Shown: positions 1 through 6,915, counted from the first letter of the stretch. The stretch: 27,341 nucleotides of DNA from UBA12088 sp964568345 (GCA_964568345.1 CAZMPG010000016.1:1-27341); one strand, 5' to 3'. The notes: generated by a model not told the origin, from the letters alone. Numbers and translations: made by a program.

Positions 1-100
1 AGCGAGTCCACACCTCACTATCCCCCACGAGCGAGTACACGAACATGGAACCCGATACCACGAGCGAGAGTAGTGCGGTGATGTAGATTTTGTTTTCCAT
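1..100 (-). CDS. Small membrane protein, partial at left edge
   Basis: An open frame starts with ATG at 100 and runs off the left edge after 33 codons. It begins MENKIYITALLSLVVSGSMF and has one hydrophobic segment at about residues 6-25, so it is probably a small membrane-anchored phage protein. The start lies four bases after the stop of the preceding gene (105-533), and a purine-rich GGGGGAGGG lies upstream inside that gene's end, so translational coupling is likely. The family cannot be recognised from this fragment. Confidence 0.5.
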   Translation of the reverse strand, partial: MENKIYITALLSLVVSGSMFVYSLVGDSEVWTR

Positions 101-104
101 AGTG

Positions 105-533
105 CTACGAGACGTGCCCTCCCCCATTAAACACAAACCAATACCACCACGGTCGCTTGACCGTCACACACTTCCTGTCCGGTATCCCCGCGCGTACCTC
201 GTCCGCATAGCGCTTCTTGACCTTCACGAACGTTGCCCTGTTTTTACTTTTGCCGATAGCCGTGGTTTTGTGGCTGTCGCGCAGTTCCGTTGCGGTCTGC
301 TTGGATACTTCGCACACCTCGTACTGCCGCGTGACGCGGGTGTAGGCGTACCACCTGTGCTGCACGCGCTCACGCACGAGCTTGTCGAACACCGCGTAAT
401 ACTGCGTGGCGACCGGCGTGCGCTCCTTGGCGTACGCTTCGATCACGCCGTTACTTGTTGCCGTCGAGAGCGTCATGTACGTGCTCGCTGTAAGAGCCGT
501 GAAGATGAACGCCCACATTGCGATTTTTTTCAT
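105..533 (-). CDS. Secreted or membrane-anchored hypothetical phage protein
   Basis: The 142-aa product begins MKKIAMWAFIFTALTASTYM, a basic start followed by a hydrophobic stretch typical of a signal peptide or N-terminal anchor. The rest is basic and rich in Thr, Val and Tyr, with two cysteines (CEVSKQT and KCVTVK) and an aromatic tail with WWYWFVF near the C-terminus. I do not recognise the family. It starts three bases after the NinB stop and sits at the downstream end of the visible leftward phage operon. Confidence 0.6.
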   Translation of the reverse strand: MKKIAMWAFIFTALTASTYMTLSTATSNGVIEAYAKERTPVATQYYAVFDKLVRERVQHRWYAYTRVTRQYEVCEVSKQTATELRDSHKTTAIGKSKNRATFVKVKKRYADEVRAGIPDRKCVTVKRPWWYWFVFNGGGHVS

Positions 534-536
534 AGG

Positions 537-986
537 TTATCTTTTTGATGAATGATTGCTAATGTATCCTGCCTCCTCTGGACTCGGCACATGCACCCCG
601 AGCTCTGCGCCCAGCCGAATGAGGTTGTCGATGTACTCGACCATCTCCCCGATCGAAAGCTCCGTCGTCGAGCGTGCGACCTCGCGTACCGTGCCCGCTA
701 CCTGTAGCACTTTCGGTGCGAGGTACTGCGCCTTTGCCCACTCGTGCACCTCCGTGTCCGTGTATCCCGTCGCCTCCGCGATGAGCGGGTACACCACGCC
801 CCATAGGTAGCGGTTCTGCTGCAGGGAACGATGCGAGCGCAGGTTCTCGATCGTGACCGCGACACGCTTGTCGTTCTCAAAGCGTTTGATGAGCTGGCGA
901 TAATGCGCGGGCGACGCAAAGCGAAGCCGGATACCGTCGGGGCCGTTCTCTACGAACGCGGGGAGTTTTATCTCAAGGTGGGCCAT
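537..986 (-). CDS. ninB: NinB (Orf)-family recombination protein
   Basis: The 149-aa product resembles the NinB family, whose lambda member (Orf) binds single-stranded DNA and helps load the annealing protein in phage recombination. The features I recognise are the core SHRSLQQNRYLWGVVYPLIA at about residues 51-70, followed by ATGYTDTEVHEWAKAQYLAP. Its length is close to the family's usual size (about 140-150 aa). ATG at 986 lies one base after the preceding stop. Presence with ERF and YqaJ genes upstream in the same operon supports a role in phage homologous recombination. Assignment rests on motif recognition, without a profile search. Confidence 0.8.
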   Translation of the reverse strand: MAHLEIKLPAFVENGPDGIRLRFASPAHYRQLIKRFENDKRVAVTIENLRSHRSLQQNRYLWGVVYPLIAEATGYTDTEVHEWAKAQYLAPKVLQVAGTVREVARSTTELSIGEMVEYIDNLIRLGAELGVHVPSPEEAGYISNHSSKR

Positions 987-987
987 G

Positions 988-1200
988 CTATCGTTTTTTC
1001 ACTAAGAACACCCTCTGGGCGGGCAATAAGCAGCTGCACTCGATTGTTGTACCTACGGTTGGCTTTTCACCAGATGGAAGTACTGCGTGTTCTACCGTGA
1101 TCGGACTTCCAGTGGTTGGTTTTTCGTCAAAGTACGCGAATGTGTAACCGCACGTTTTGCAGTATCCAGACCACGGATATTTCTTTTTTGATATGTTCAT
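988..1200 (-). CDS. Small zinc-ribbon-like phage protein
   Basis: This 70-aa protein has a CKTC knuckle near residue 14 and a CSC pair near residue 55, spaced as in small treble-clef or zinc-ribbon proteins, so it may bind zinc and nucleic acid. No precise family is recognised. Its ATG overlaps the stop of the preceding gene by four bases (ATGA at 1197-1200) and its stop lies one base before the ninB start, so it belongs to the same tightly packed operon. Confidence 0.6.
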   Translation of the reverse strand: MNISKKKYPWSGYCKTCGYTFAYFDEKPTTGSPITVEHAVLPSGEKPTVGTTIECSCLLPAQRVFLVKKR

Positions 1201-1583
1201 ACCTCCACCAGTTTCCTCACCGGCCGTGCCATCCTCGTAGCTTCGTCGACCTCGAAGCTGTCAGTCCATCGGTACGCCGTGCGCCCGCTCTCGCGTAGCC
1301 ATGAGGCCACAAGAGCGCGGAGGCGCGGCGTGAGGGTATCAATCCATTGCGGTACGCACTCGAAGCGCACGCGGTAGCGGTACTGCCGAACGTTCTTGTC
1401 GCTGTGCGTGTGCTCGATCATGCCTGGGTACTCCAGCGCGAGTTCGGAAATGCGTGCCTGCGCCTTGTACCCAACGAACGTATCGCCGTCTTGCATCAGG
1501 TCTTCACAGTGCCACCAGCCCACTTCTGGGTGCGTGACCATGATCTTGAGTACCTTTTCGCGTTGACTAAGCTCTGTTTTCAT
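1197..1583 (-). CDS. Hypothetical phage protein, possible winged helix
   Basis: The 128-aa product begins MKTELSQREKVLKIMVTHPE and continues with a helical segment (GYKAQARISELALEYPGMIE) and short strands (RQYRYRVRFE). This order fits a winged-helix DNA-binding fold, like helix-turn-helix proteins that begin with a repeat-like QREKVL helix. The C-terminal half is basic. The call is inference from sequence pattern only. It lies three bases downstream of the preceding gene and overlaps the next by four bases. Confidence 0.55.
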   Translation of the reverse strand: MKTELSQREKVLKIMVTHPEVGWWHCEDLMQDGDTFVGYKAQARISELALEYPGMIEHTHSDKNVRQYRYRVRFECVPQWIDTLTPRLRALVASWLRESGRTAYRWTDSFEVDEATRMARPVRKLVEV

Positions 1584-1586
1584 GTT

Positions 1587-1922
1587 TTACACGGTTTGTG
1601 ACGCTATCCTCGGTGCCTGTCCTTGTGTCCCGAGCATGGGTCGGTCTGCGAAAATATCCTTGAGTTGCCTCATCCCTTGCGACCTCTTACCCTCGTCGTA
1701 CTTCGTGTCCTCGACGAATAGCTCTCTACGGTGCTTGTCCTCTCGAATGCAGACCACGTACGAGGGGTTGATGATGCCCTGGCGTACTCGTGCCATGCCT
1801 CCGGTGGCTATCGCCTTGAGCACGCTGTCGAGTTCTGAAGGGTCGAGTGCGATCTCGGTTTTCGTCGAGAGCTCGCAGAGGTATCCGGTGCGTATGACTT
1901 CGATTGCTTTGACTGGTTCCAT
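1587..1922 (-). CDS. Hypothetical phage protein
   Basis: This 111-aa protein has an N-terminal beta-rich half and a central RQGIINPSYVVCIRED segment, a pattern I have seen in uncharacterised phage proteins but cannot name. The C-terminal 30 residues look disordered. It starts four bases after the stop of the DnaD-like gene without an obvious Shine-Dalgarno sequence, consistent with coupling in the operon. Confidence 0.55.
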   Translation of the reverse strand: MEPVKAIEVIRTGYLCELSTKTEIALDPSELDSVLKAIATGGMARVRQGIINPSYVVCIREDKHRRELFVEDTKYDEGKRSQGMRQLKDIFADRPMLGTQGQAPRIASQTV

Positions 1923-1926
1923 GGTG

Positions 1927-2745
1927 TTAGGTGGTGAGGCCTATAATCGCTTTGCCGCGCGTTTGCGTAGCGAGTGGGGATCGTGGCGGGCCTTGGGACG
2001 CCCTGCGTAGCCACGTGAGTAGTCGCCGGTCTACCTCGAACGTCCGCTCGAGTTGCCAGCGTTGCTTTTTGCCGTTCTTGCTACGCTCCGTCCAGTACAG
2101 GGTGAACGCCTGTACCTCGCGCCAGAGCGTTGGTTTTGGTACATTGAGCCGTTGTGAGAGGGATGCTAGGCGTTCGGTAAGCTCGATCTGCTCGCCGCCT
2201 TGAGCCAAGTCCTCAATGCCGGAGAAGAAGTCAGTCGCCTCTTGCGCCGGTGTTTCCTCTGGTTCGCCCACTTCGAACGTTTGCGCGGGCGCATTTGCGC
2301 CTAACGTAGTTGCAGAAGCAGAAGCAGAAGCAGAAGCAGAAGGCGATACCCCATCCAAGGGGTATGCAAGGGGTATCCCCGTACTATCAATCGCTTTGAT
2401 TTGCTCGCGTATTCTCTCGGGAACACCCTCCCATGCCGCTTGTATACCCTTTTGAGTCTTTTCGCTTCGGTTTGCGTGGTAGCGTTCGAAGTTGCGTATG
2501 TACACCCACCCGTCGATGTAGATAATCTTGGGTGTAAGTCGCGGCAGTATGGAGTGCTCGAGATCTCGAGCGTCCACGCCTGTCTCAAACGCGACCATCG
2601 AAAGGTCTACCTCGTACACCCCACACCATGAGCTGTGCTCATTTGTGAGGAAGTACAGGAAGACGTACCTGTCGAGCGCATTGAGCTTGCGAACCCATAC
2701 GTCCGACCAAAACCTCGTGTCTACTGATCGCATTGTGGATGCCAT
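1927..2745 (-). CDS. DnaD-like phage replication initiation protein
   Basis: The 272-aa product begins MASTMRSVDTRFWSDVWVRK followed by a winged-helix-like segment (LNALDRYVFLYFLTNEHSSW...GVYEVDLSMVAFETGV). This arrangement matches the N-terminal DNA-binding domain of phage replisome organisers related to DnaD or lambda O. A low-complexity Ser-Ala linker (about residues 134-145), encoded by a hexamer repeat, joins it to an acidic segment and a basic, helical C-terminal domain. It probably binds the phage origin and helps load the host replicative helicase; that role is inferred from family and context. It lies in the same operon as the recombination genes. Confidence 0.65.
   Translation of the reverse strand: MASTMRSVDTRFWSDVWVRKLNALDRYVFLYFLTNEHSSWCGVYEVDLSMVAFETGVDARDLEHSILPRLTPKIIYIDGWVYIRNFERYHANRSEKTQKGIQAAWEGVPERIREQIKAIDSTGIPLAYPLDGVSPSASASASASATTLGANAPAQTFEVGEPEETPAQEATDFFSGIEDLAQGGEQIELTERLASLSQRLNVPKPTLWREVQAFTLYWTERSKNGKKQRWQLERTFEVDRRLLTWLRRASQGPPRSPLATQTRGKAIIGLTT
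2312..2341. repeat. GCAGAA hexamer tandem repeat inside coding sequence
   Basis: Five perfect copies of the hexamer GCAGAA lie inside the replication gene and encode alternating Ser and Ala in the inter-domain linker. Gain or loss of a unit keeps the frame, so it would only vary linker length. Confidence 0.85.
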
Positions 2746-2750
2746 GATGT

Positions 2751-2828
2751 TTATGCTTGTCTTTTTTCCCGCCTCTCCTGCCGCCGCGCCCTGCGCTTCG
2801 CCAGATTTTTCTTTTTTCCTTTAGCCAT
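2751..2828 (-). CDS. Possible 25-aa highly basic peptide
   Basis: A short frame runs from ATG at 2828 to TAA at 2751 and encodes 25 residues beginning MAKGKKKNLAKRRARR; about half are Lys or Arg. Its start overlaps the end of the upstream gene (2821-3036) and it stops five bases before the ATG of the replication gene, filling a gap that otherwise would break the compact operon. It could be a nucleic-acid-binding peptide or only a coupling leader. Supported by position, not by homology. Confidence 0.4.
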   Translation of the reverse strand: MAKGKKKNLAKRRARRQERREKRQA

Positions 2829-3036
2829 GGCAGTAGCAGCTAGGGTGGATCGTGCGTGTAGGTACCGTGTTTGCGATGTGAACGACCTTGATCGTTAGCC
2901 CCTTGTCGCCTTCATGTGTCTCAATGTCCACGAGTGAGCGTACAAGCGCGTCCTGCGGGGTAGGTGACGTGAGATCAGTGCCTCGAAGCTCCGTGCGCCC
3001 ACCCTTCCGATCGATTGTGATTTCGATGTCGTACAT
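2821..3036 (-). CDS. Small hypothetical phage protein
   Basis: The 71-aa product begins MYDIEITIDRKGGRTELRGT and alternates strand-like and helical segments. An upstream in-frame start at 3153 would overlap the DUF1351-like gene by more than 100 bases, so ATG at 3036, four bases after that gene's stop, is preferred. The end, CYCHG, contains two cysteines. No family is recognised. Confidence 0.6.
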   Translation of the reverse strand: MYDIEITIDRKGGRTELRGTDLTSPTPQDALVRSLVDIETHEGDKGLTIKVVHIANTVPTRTIHPSCYCHG

Positions 3037-3040
3037 AGGC

Positions 3041-4027
3041 CTATAGTGAAAAAGTGCCGACACGCTTCCAGAGCACGATCTCGGCACCGTTGTTCTCCTC
3101 GCGGTAGTCTTCCTTGGTGTCCTCCGTCCAGCCGTGCCCCGCTCTAAAAGCACGATACTTACCCATTTTCTCTAGGCGCTCGCGTTCCTCGTGTGCCTTT
3201 TTTTCAGCCGCTACACGCTCACGTTCGGCACGCTCCTCGGCTTCGCGTTTCTCGCGCACCTGGCGTTCCTGCTCCTCCCTGAGCTTCCGGTCGGCCTCCT
3301 CCTTGGCGCGAAGCTCTGCCGCAGCGCGCTCCTCTGCCTCACGCTTCGCCCGTTCTTCTGCCTCCTTCTTCTCACGAGCCGCACGTTCGATGGCTTCCTT
3401 TGCGCGAAGCTCGGCTTCGGTCTGGGCTTTCTTTGCCGCGAGCACCAGTTCCTCCGCTTCGCGTTTTGCACGCTCCTCGGCTTCCGCTACGGCTCGTGCC
3501 TTTGCCTCCTCAATCTCCTTTTCGTGTGCGATGCGTGCTTTTTCTTCCTCGAGCTTGCGTTGCTCCTCGGCGAGTCGAGCGGCAAGTACCTCCTGCCATG
3601 AGGTAATGCGCTCGGCCTTGTAGACCACGAATGCGTTGTCGTCCATTTCGAGCAGTTGCTCGTCCGAGCACGCGATGCTGTCGCCGATCTGTGCGAGTGC
3701 CGCGCGACGTACTGGCAGCGCCTGCCTGCGTGCCTCGAGTATGGCTCGACGCTCAACCTCTGCCTCAATGTCTTTCAGGCGAAGCTCCTCCGGTTCGATG
3801 ATGCCGGTGAGCTCCTTTTCCTTGGTAATGACCATCTTCGCAAACTTGTTTGCTTCATCTCTGAGCCCCTTGCCAAAGTCCTCTATGTCGCGTCGAGTAG
3901 AGACGAGCTTCTTGCGCATCTCCACCACTACAGGGAGTGGTGAGTCGGTAGTGATGCGTGACGCTTCCTCTTTGAGGCGCGAGAGTTCGGCGATCGAAGG
4001 GTTAAACTTTTCGATGTTGAGTTCCAT
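3041..4027 (-). CDS. DUF1351-like phage coiled-coil protein
   Basis: The 328-aa protein begins MELNIEKFNPSIAELSRLKE, then VEMRKKLVSTRRDIEDFGKG, the pattern of phage DUF1351 proteins found beside annealing proteins and exonucleases. Residues about 150-285 form a long Glu/Lys/Arg/Ala-rich coiled coil (repeated AEERAKREAEE). The end (RAFRAGHGWTEDTKEDYREE) is compact and conserved-looking. Its role is unknown; position next to YqaJ and ERF suggests a structural or regulatory accessory in phage recombination or replication. It starts three bases after the exonuclease stop. Confidence 0.7.
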   Translation of the reverse strand: MELNIEKFNPSIAELSRLKEEASRITTDSPLPVVVEMRKKLVSTRRDIEDFGKGLRDEANKFAKMVITKEKELTGIIEPEELRLKDIEAEVERRAILEARRQALPVRRAALAQIGDSIACSDEQLLEMDDNAFVVYKAERITSWQEVLAARLAEEQRKLEEEKARIAHEKEIEEAKARAVAEAEERAKREAEELVLAAKKAQTEAELRAKEAIERAAREKKEAEERAKREAEERAAAELRAKEEADRKLREEQERQVREKREAEERAERERVAAEKKAHEERERLEKMGKYRAFRAGHGWTEDTKEDYREENNGAEIVLWKRVGTFSL

Positions 4028-4030
4028 AGG

Positions 4031-4651
4031 TCAGAAGGTTAGCTTGCCAACCCACGCCTCTATGTCGGAAAGGGTCTGGCGCTGATAATCAAGCAGGTAC
4101 GCGACCTCCTCCGCGACCTCCTCGCGCGTGATGATGATGTAGAAGAAGTCGCAGGTGGGCGGCAGTGACGGGTCATACATGGCGAAGTAGATCGTCTGTA
4201 GGTCGTCATTGACCGCGAACGCTTGCCGCGTCTGCTCGATGTACTCGATCGGCACTTCGCGGGTGATAAAGCCCTCCAGGTGAGAAGCGGAATTGAGGCA
4301 CTTTATTTCGCACGCAACCTCTATAGGTTCGTTGATGATGTACCCGTCCGGCGAGTACGCGATGTCCGCATTGTCCTCGCGCGACCATAGCTCGTTGTCT
4401 ACCTGCACGAATGGCAGGCCAGTCTCCTGTGCAAGTCGCGCCACCGCATCAGCTTCGAGGGTGTGCCCCCTGTCCATGCGGTTCTCGTTCGGGTCGCGCG
4501 GGATTGCTATGCGTTCCGCAATGAGCTCGTAAAATCCCTTTTTCGGTTTCGTGCTTCGCTTGGCCACGATGTCTTTCAGGCGCGTGCCGGTCACTTTTCC
4601 ACGCCTCGCGTCGAGCCATGCGTCGTTGTCGTTGTAGATAATTCTTTTCAT
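4031..4651 (-). CDS. YqaJ / lambda-exonuclease family recombinase
   Basis: The 206-aa protein has the order of motifs of the YqaJ-type (lambda Red-alpha-like) nuclease: W12-L-x-x-R16-R-G near the N-terminus, E66 in RGHTLEADA, S100-P101-D102-G103, E115-I116-K117, and Q140/Q143 in EYIEQTRQ. These are the metal-binding and DNA-guiding residues of PD-(D/E)XK nucleases. The expected activity is 5'-3' resection of double-stranded DNA ends to give 3' overhangs for the annealing protein ERF encoded two genes upstream. The start overlaps the preceding zinc-finger gene's stop by four bases. Confidence 0.88.
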   Translation of the reverse strand: MKRIIYNDNDAWLDARRGKVTGTRLKDIVAKRSTKPKKGFYELIAERIAIPRDPNENRMDRGHTLEADAVARLAQETGLPFVQVDNELWSREDNADIAYSPDGYIINEPIEVACEIKCLNSASHLEGFITREVPIEYIEQTRQAFAVNDDLQTIYFAMYDPSLPPTCDFFYIIITREEVAEEVAYLLDYQRQTLSDIEAWVGKLTF

Positions 4652-4884
4652 AGCTGTACGATTTTGCCAATCTCCGTGAATAAAAGTCTCCCTTTGCCGT
4701 CACACACTTCGCACCCCACCTGCGTCTGTATTGGTATCGGGCATGTTCGCGCACAGTCTTCATCCGTTCCGTTACATCCATGCCACGCTTCTGTGCCTAA
4801 TAGCCATCCATTGCCATCACAGTTCGGACAGATATCCTCGATCTTGTGTGGTTCTCCGTTCGTGGGTACAAGTAGTGCTTTCAT
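4648..4884 (-). CDS. Small DnaJ-like zinc-finger protein
   Basis: The 78-aa product contains CPNCDGNGW and CEVCDGKGR, two CxxCxGxG-type knuckles like those of the DnaJ central zinc domain; two more cysteines lie between them. ATG at 4884 (MKALLVPTNGEPHKIEDICP) is chosen because a longer frame to 5040 would overlap the ERF gene out of frame and has arginine-rich shadow sequence. It lies between ERF and the exonuclease, four bases from one and overlapping the other. It may be an accessory zinc-binding protein; partner and function are unknown. Confidence 0.7.
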   Translation of the reverse strand: MKALLVPTNGEPHKIEDICPNCDGNGWLLGTEAWHGCNGTDEDCARTCPIPIQTQVGCEVCDGKGRLLFTEIGKIVQL

Positions 4885-4888
4885 ACGC

Positions 4889-5677
4889 CTACTCGATTGT
4901 GCTGGTATCGCTGTTCCGCTCCTCGACCAAGAGAGCGAGTCGGTCTTGTATCTCGTTGTAGTTCGCTTCGATGAGCGGCAGCTGCGTCTTGGCGAGTACC
5001 GCCTGCTCCACCTCCTCCTTCGTCTTCGTCGGAGCACCAAGCTGTCGCAAGAGGAAGACGATGCGTGCCTTCACGCTCACCGGCTCCTTCTCCTTCTTCA
5101 CGTCGGTTGCATCTGTGTCTTCCTCGCCAGTGAGAATGCCGAACGCATTGCAAAATGCGTACCGCTTAGCGTACGTGATAGACATCGCAATCTTCTGTGG
5201 GCCACTGTTCGCCTTTGTACCCTCCGAAACCGGCATCTTGACCGTGCTTTCCGTGGTATGGCCAGCAACATGCTGAACAACGCATGTAACACTCACTTCC
5301 GTGTCTGATGGGTCAACCTTGATTGAGAATGATAGCCCGTTCTCTTTGAGTAGCGGCTGTACTGCCTTGAATATCATGTCAAGTGGTGCGTACTTGTAGA
5401 GAAGTTTGCCGTAGTTGTCTTTTACCTCCTTATCCTTGTCGACGACTGGGCACTCACTCTGGAATGCCGCCATCGCCTGCACATATGCCTCGCGTGCCGC
5501 GTCCGCTTTCATCTCCTTTTGCAAAGCGCGAAGCTCCTTGATGGTCTCGATGTCGAGCGTCCCTTTCTGCACCGCCATGGCGATGAGGGCGAACGCGTCG
5601 GGCGTCGAGCTCTGTACCGGCACGGCCACCTCATTCGGTGCCGCCGGTACGACTTGTGTTTCAGTTTTCTTATTCAT
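4889..5677 (-). CDS. erf: ERF-family single-strand annealing protein
   Basis: The 262-aa protein (ATG at 5677) fits the ERF superfamily of phage recombinases, which bind single-stranded DNA and anneal complementary strands. The central region VKDNYGKLLYKYAPLDMIFK and later MSITYAKRYAFCNAFGILTG followed by acidic EEDTDATD are typical of the family. A start at a TTG (5761) is possible, but ATG at 5677 has an AGGGG sequence 11 bases upstream and begins MNKKTETQ. The C-terminal part is helical and charged. Pairing with the YqaJ exonuclease two genes on gives a two-component recombination system like lambda Red. Confidence 0.85.
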   Translation of the reverse strand: MNKKTETQVVPAAPNEVAVPVQSSTPDAFALIAMAVQKGTLDIETIKELRALQKEMKADAAREAYVQAMAAFQSECPVVDKDKEVKDNYGKLLYKYAPLDMIFKAVQPLLKENGLSFSIKVDPSDTEVSVTCVVQHVAGHTTESTVKMPVSEGTKANSGPQKIAMSITYAKRYAFCNAFGILTGEEDTDATDVKKEKEPVSVKARIVFLLRQLGAPTKTKEEVEQAVLAKTQLPLIEANYNEIQDRLALLVEERNSDTSTIE

Positions 5678-5697
5678 GGTTAGTTTTTCCCCTAGGT

Positions 5698-5745
5698 ACC
5701 GTCCGCCGTATGCCTCCCTTGCAAGTCGGCGTTCAGGTCGGACGG
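5698..5745 (-). promoter_or_regulatory. Nested inverted repeat in the erf leader
   Basis: The leader between the 50-aa gene and erf contains CCGTCCG...CGGACGG with a second inner pair GCCG...CGGC. On the minus strand it folds as a two-level hairpin just upstream of the erf ribosome-binding region and could modulate erf expression or mark RNA processing. No poly-U tail follows, so it is not a clear terminator. Confidence 0.4.
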
Positions 5746-5764
5746 TTTCTGGGAGATGCAAGGG

Positions 5765-5917
5765 TTATTGGATAAGCTCGAGAGTGACCGTGGCGATTGT
5801 CGCGAGTGTGGCGAGGGTGAGTATCACCGCTCCCATCCACGCGAACCTCTGCATCTCGCGGTCGAGTTCGCATTCTTCGCGCCACCGCGTCGGCCCCTCG
5901 TACCAGTTTTCAGTCAT
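5765..5917 (-). CDS. 50-aa single-pass membrane protein
   Basis: A frame from ATG at 5917 to TAA at 5765 encodes a 50-residue protein: a charged N-terminal half beginning MTENWYEGPTRWREECELDR and a hydrophobic helix at about residues 27-48 (WMGAVILTLATLATIATVTL). It overlaps the end of the lytic-transglycosylase-like gene by eight bases, a classic coupled arrangement. Location directly after a cell-wall enzyme suggests a holin- or spanin-like or anchoring role, but this is only inference from size and position. Confidence 0.6.
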   Translation of the reverse strand: MTENWYEGPTRWREECELDREMQRFAWMGAVILTLATLATIATVTLELIQ

Positions 5918-6386
5918 GGTATGGGTCGCTCGCTCTCAAGCTGTTTGCACACGTCCTGTGCTTGCGGTCGTAGGCATACCAGATGTACTTACCTCGCTTC
6001 ACATGCTCGACGATGAAGTCGATCGCATAGTGCGGGTCGTACGCTTCTGCTCGGGTCACCTCTGGGTGGCTCGGCAGGTGTATCTGTGCAAGGCCGTGGC
6101 TGTCTTCGCGCTTTCCATTTTTCATATATTTGGATTGCACGTTGCCCCACTCACTCTCGCAGTAGATAATCGTTCGTACCTCGGTCGGGTCTACGTCCGC
6201 GGCCTCTGCCGTGCGTACGAGGTAGTCAATGAGCTCGGGTGTCTCGTGTCCGTAGATCGGTACCACCTCAATGGGTTGTACCGGCTCCGGCAGTGAGTCC
6301 CGCGCCCACACCGTCACCTCGCTTGGCTTTGAGAGTATCGCGGTCATTACTCCTATCGCTGATAAAAAGAACAGTGTCCTACGCAA
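5910..6386 (-). CDS. Secreted lytic-transglycosylase-like protein
   Basis: The product (158 aa from TTG at 6386) has an N-terminal signal or anchor (RRTLFFLSAIGVMTAIL), a linker, and a lysozyme-like domain: ELIDYLVRTAEAADVDPTEV, then YCESEW with the likely catalytic Glu, then SHGLAQIHLPSH and DPHYAIDFIVEHVKRGKYIW. This order matches soluble lytic transglycosylase (SLT/goose-lysozyme-like) domains that cleave peptidoglycan. The frame stays open to 6518, but that extension overlaps another well-formed small gene (6379-6528) and is Ser/Arg-rich shadow sequence; TTG at 6386 overlapping its stop gives a clean signal peptide. ATG at 6347 is an alternative. Confidence 0.72.
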   Translation of the reverse strand: MRRTLFFLSAIGVMTAILSKPSEVTVWARDSLPEPVQPIEVVPIYGHETPELIDYLVRTAEAADVDPTEVRTIIYCESEWGNVQSKYMKNGKREDSHGLAQIHLPSHPEVTRAEAYDPHYAIDFIVEHVKRGKYIWYAYDRKHRTCANSLRASDPYHD

Positions 6387-6528
6387 GAGTGGCGAGCTTT
6401 TGTACGAGCGCCTTGTGCTCGATCGCCTCTTTGCGGTAATCCTTGTTGAGGATAATTTTCGCGTCGATCCTCTTGTTGAGCTTCGCGAGCTCATTCTCGA
6501 TGAAGTGTTTGATTTCATTTTTTGTCAT
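6379..6528 (-). CDS. 49-aa helical phage protein
   Basis: A frame from ATG at 6528 to TAG at 6379 encodes 49 residues, MTKNEIKHFIENELAKLNKR and onwards to KALVQKLATLA, an amphipathic, charged helical sequence. It is the first gene of the leftward phage operon and overlaps the likely TTG start of the next gene. GGAGAA lies about 13 bases upstream. Family unknown; it could be a small regulator or assembly factor. Confidence 0.6.
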   Translation of the reverse strand: MTKNEIKHFIENELAKLNKRIDAKIILNKDYRKEAIEHKALVQKLATLA

Positions 6529-6591
6529 GGTGGTTAGGTTAGGTTCTCCACTAGCCCCCTACCCGACGATGTGATGGTGTTGGTTGATAAA

Positions 6592-6713
6592 CGGAACGTT
6601 TGCACGCTCCGTCCTGATCCGCGTCGCCTTCGTAAGAAAGTGATGATGGTTCCCCCTTAGCGAGCCTTCTGCCTAGTTAGCTCGCCAGCTGGCGAAAAAT
6701 GCGGATCAGGACG
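6592..6713. other. Highly structured element with 13-bp inverted repeat
   Basis: A hairpin CGGAACG...CGCTCCG occupies 6592-6611. The perfect 13-bp inverted repeat CGTCCTGATCCGC (6610-6622) and GCGGATCAGGACG (6701-6713) encloses a hairpin GCGAGC...GCTCGC (6660-6685) and a perfect 12-bp palindrome CGCCAGCTGGCG (6683-6694). This could be an attachment region, a replication or repressor site, or a structured RNA. The sequence alone does not decide. Confidence 0.6.
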
Positions 6714-6718
6714 TAACG

Positions 6719-6741
6719 AAAAACCGTCCTGTGAAGGACGG
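6719..6741 (-). terminator. Leftward intrinsic terminator
   Basis: On the minus strand CCGTCCT-tcac-AGGACGG forms a 7-bp GC-rich hairpin followed immediately by TTTTT (6723-6719). It would stop leftward transcripts coming from the DUF3467 gene before the phage operon. Confidence 0.7.
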
Positions 6742-6915
6742 CGATTGTGGGGGCTATAGTGCCCTACCTAGTATGGGTCAGTCGCTGTCGATATATTGTG
6801 CGACATACGGGTACTTTTATAAATCGCCACCTGGGCGTTCTGTATTCCCCCGACTTCCCCTGTTCCCAAGGAGTAATCGCTCAAACCGAAAACTACGCCG
6901 TCCGTCCCCTTTCTC

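Larger units (their letters stand above)
6529..6915. other. Non-coding junction between phage block and host genes
   Basis: No convincing gene lies in these 387 bases. The left half holds several inverted repeats (described separately) and a leftward terminator; the right half (6742-6915) has no clear structure apart from pyrimidine-rich sequence next to the stop codon of the DUF3467 gene. Small frames here have no family resemblance. The right end of the phage region, and any attachment site, probably lies within it. Confidence 0.6.

Noticed and set aside
2345..2364. ATACCCC...GGGGTAT hairpin as a regulatory element
   Set aside because: Lies inside the linker-coding part of the replication gene and follows from repeated codons; no regulatory context.
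4885..5040. N-terminal extension of the small zinc-finger protein
   Set aside because: Arginine-rich shadow of erf; ATG at 4884 gives the coupled start.
5415..6296. 293-aa plus-strand frame across erf and the lytic enzyme gene
   Set aside because: Overlaps three supported minus-strand genes and has no recognisable domain.
1..6528. Integrase or excisionase
   Set aside because: No frame shows tyrosine- or serine-recombinase motifs; it may lie left of the window.
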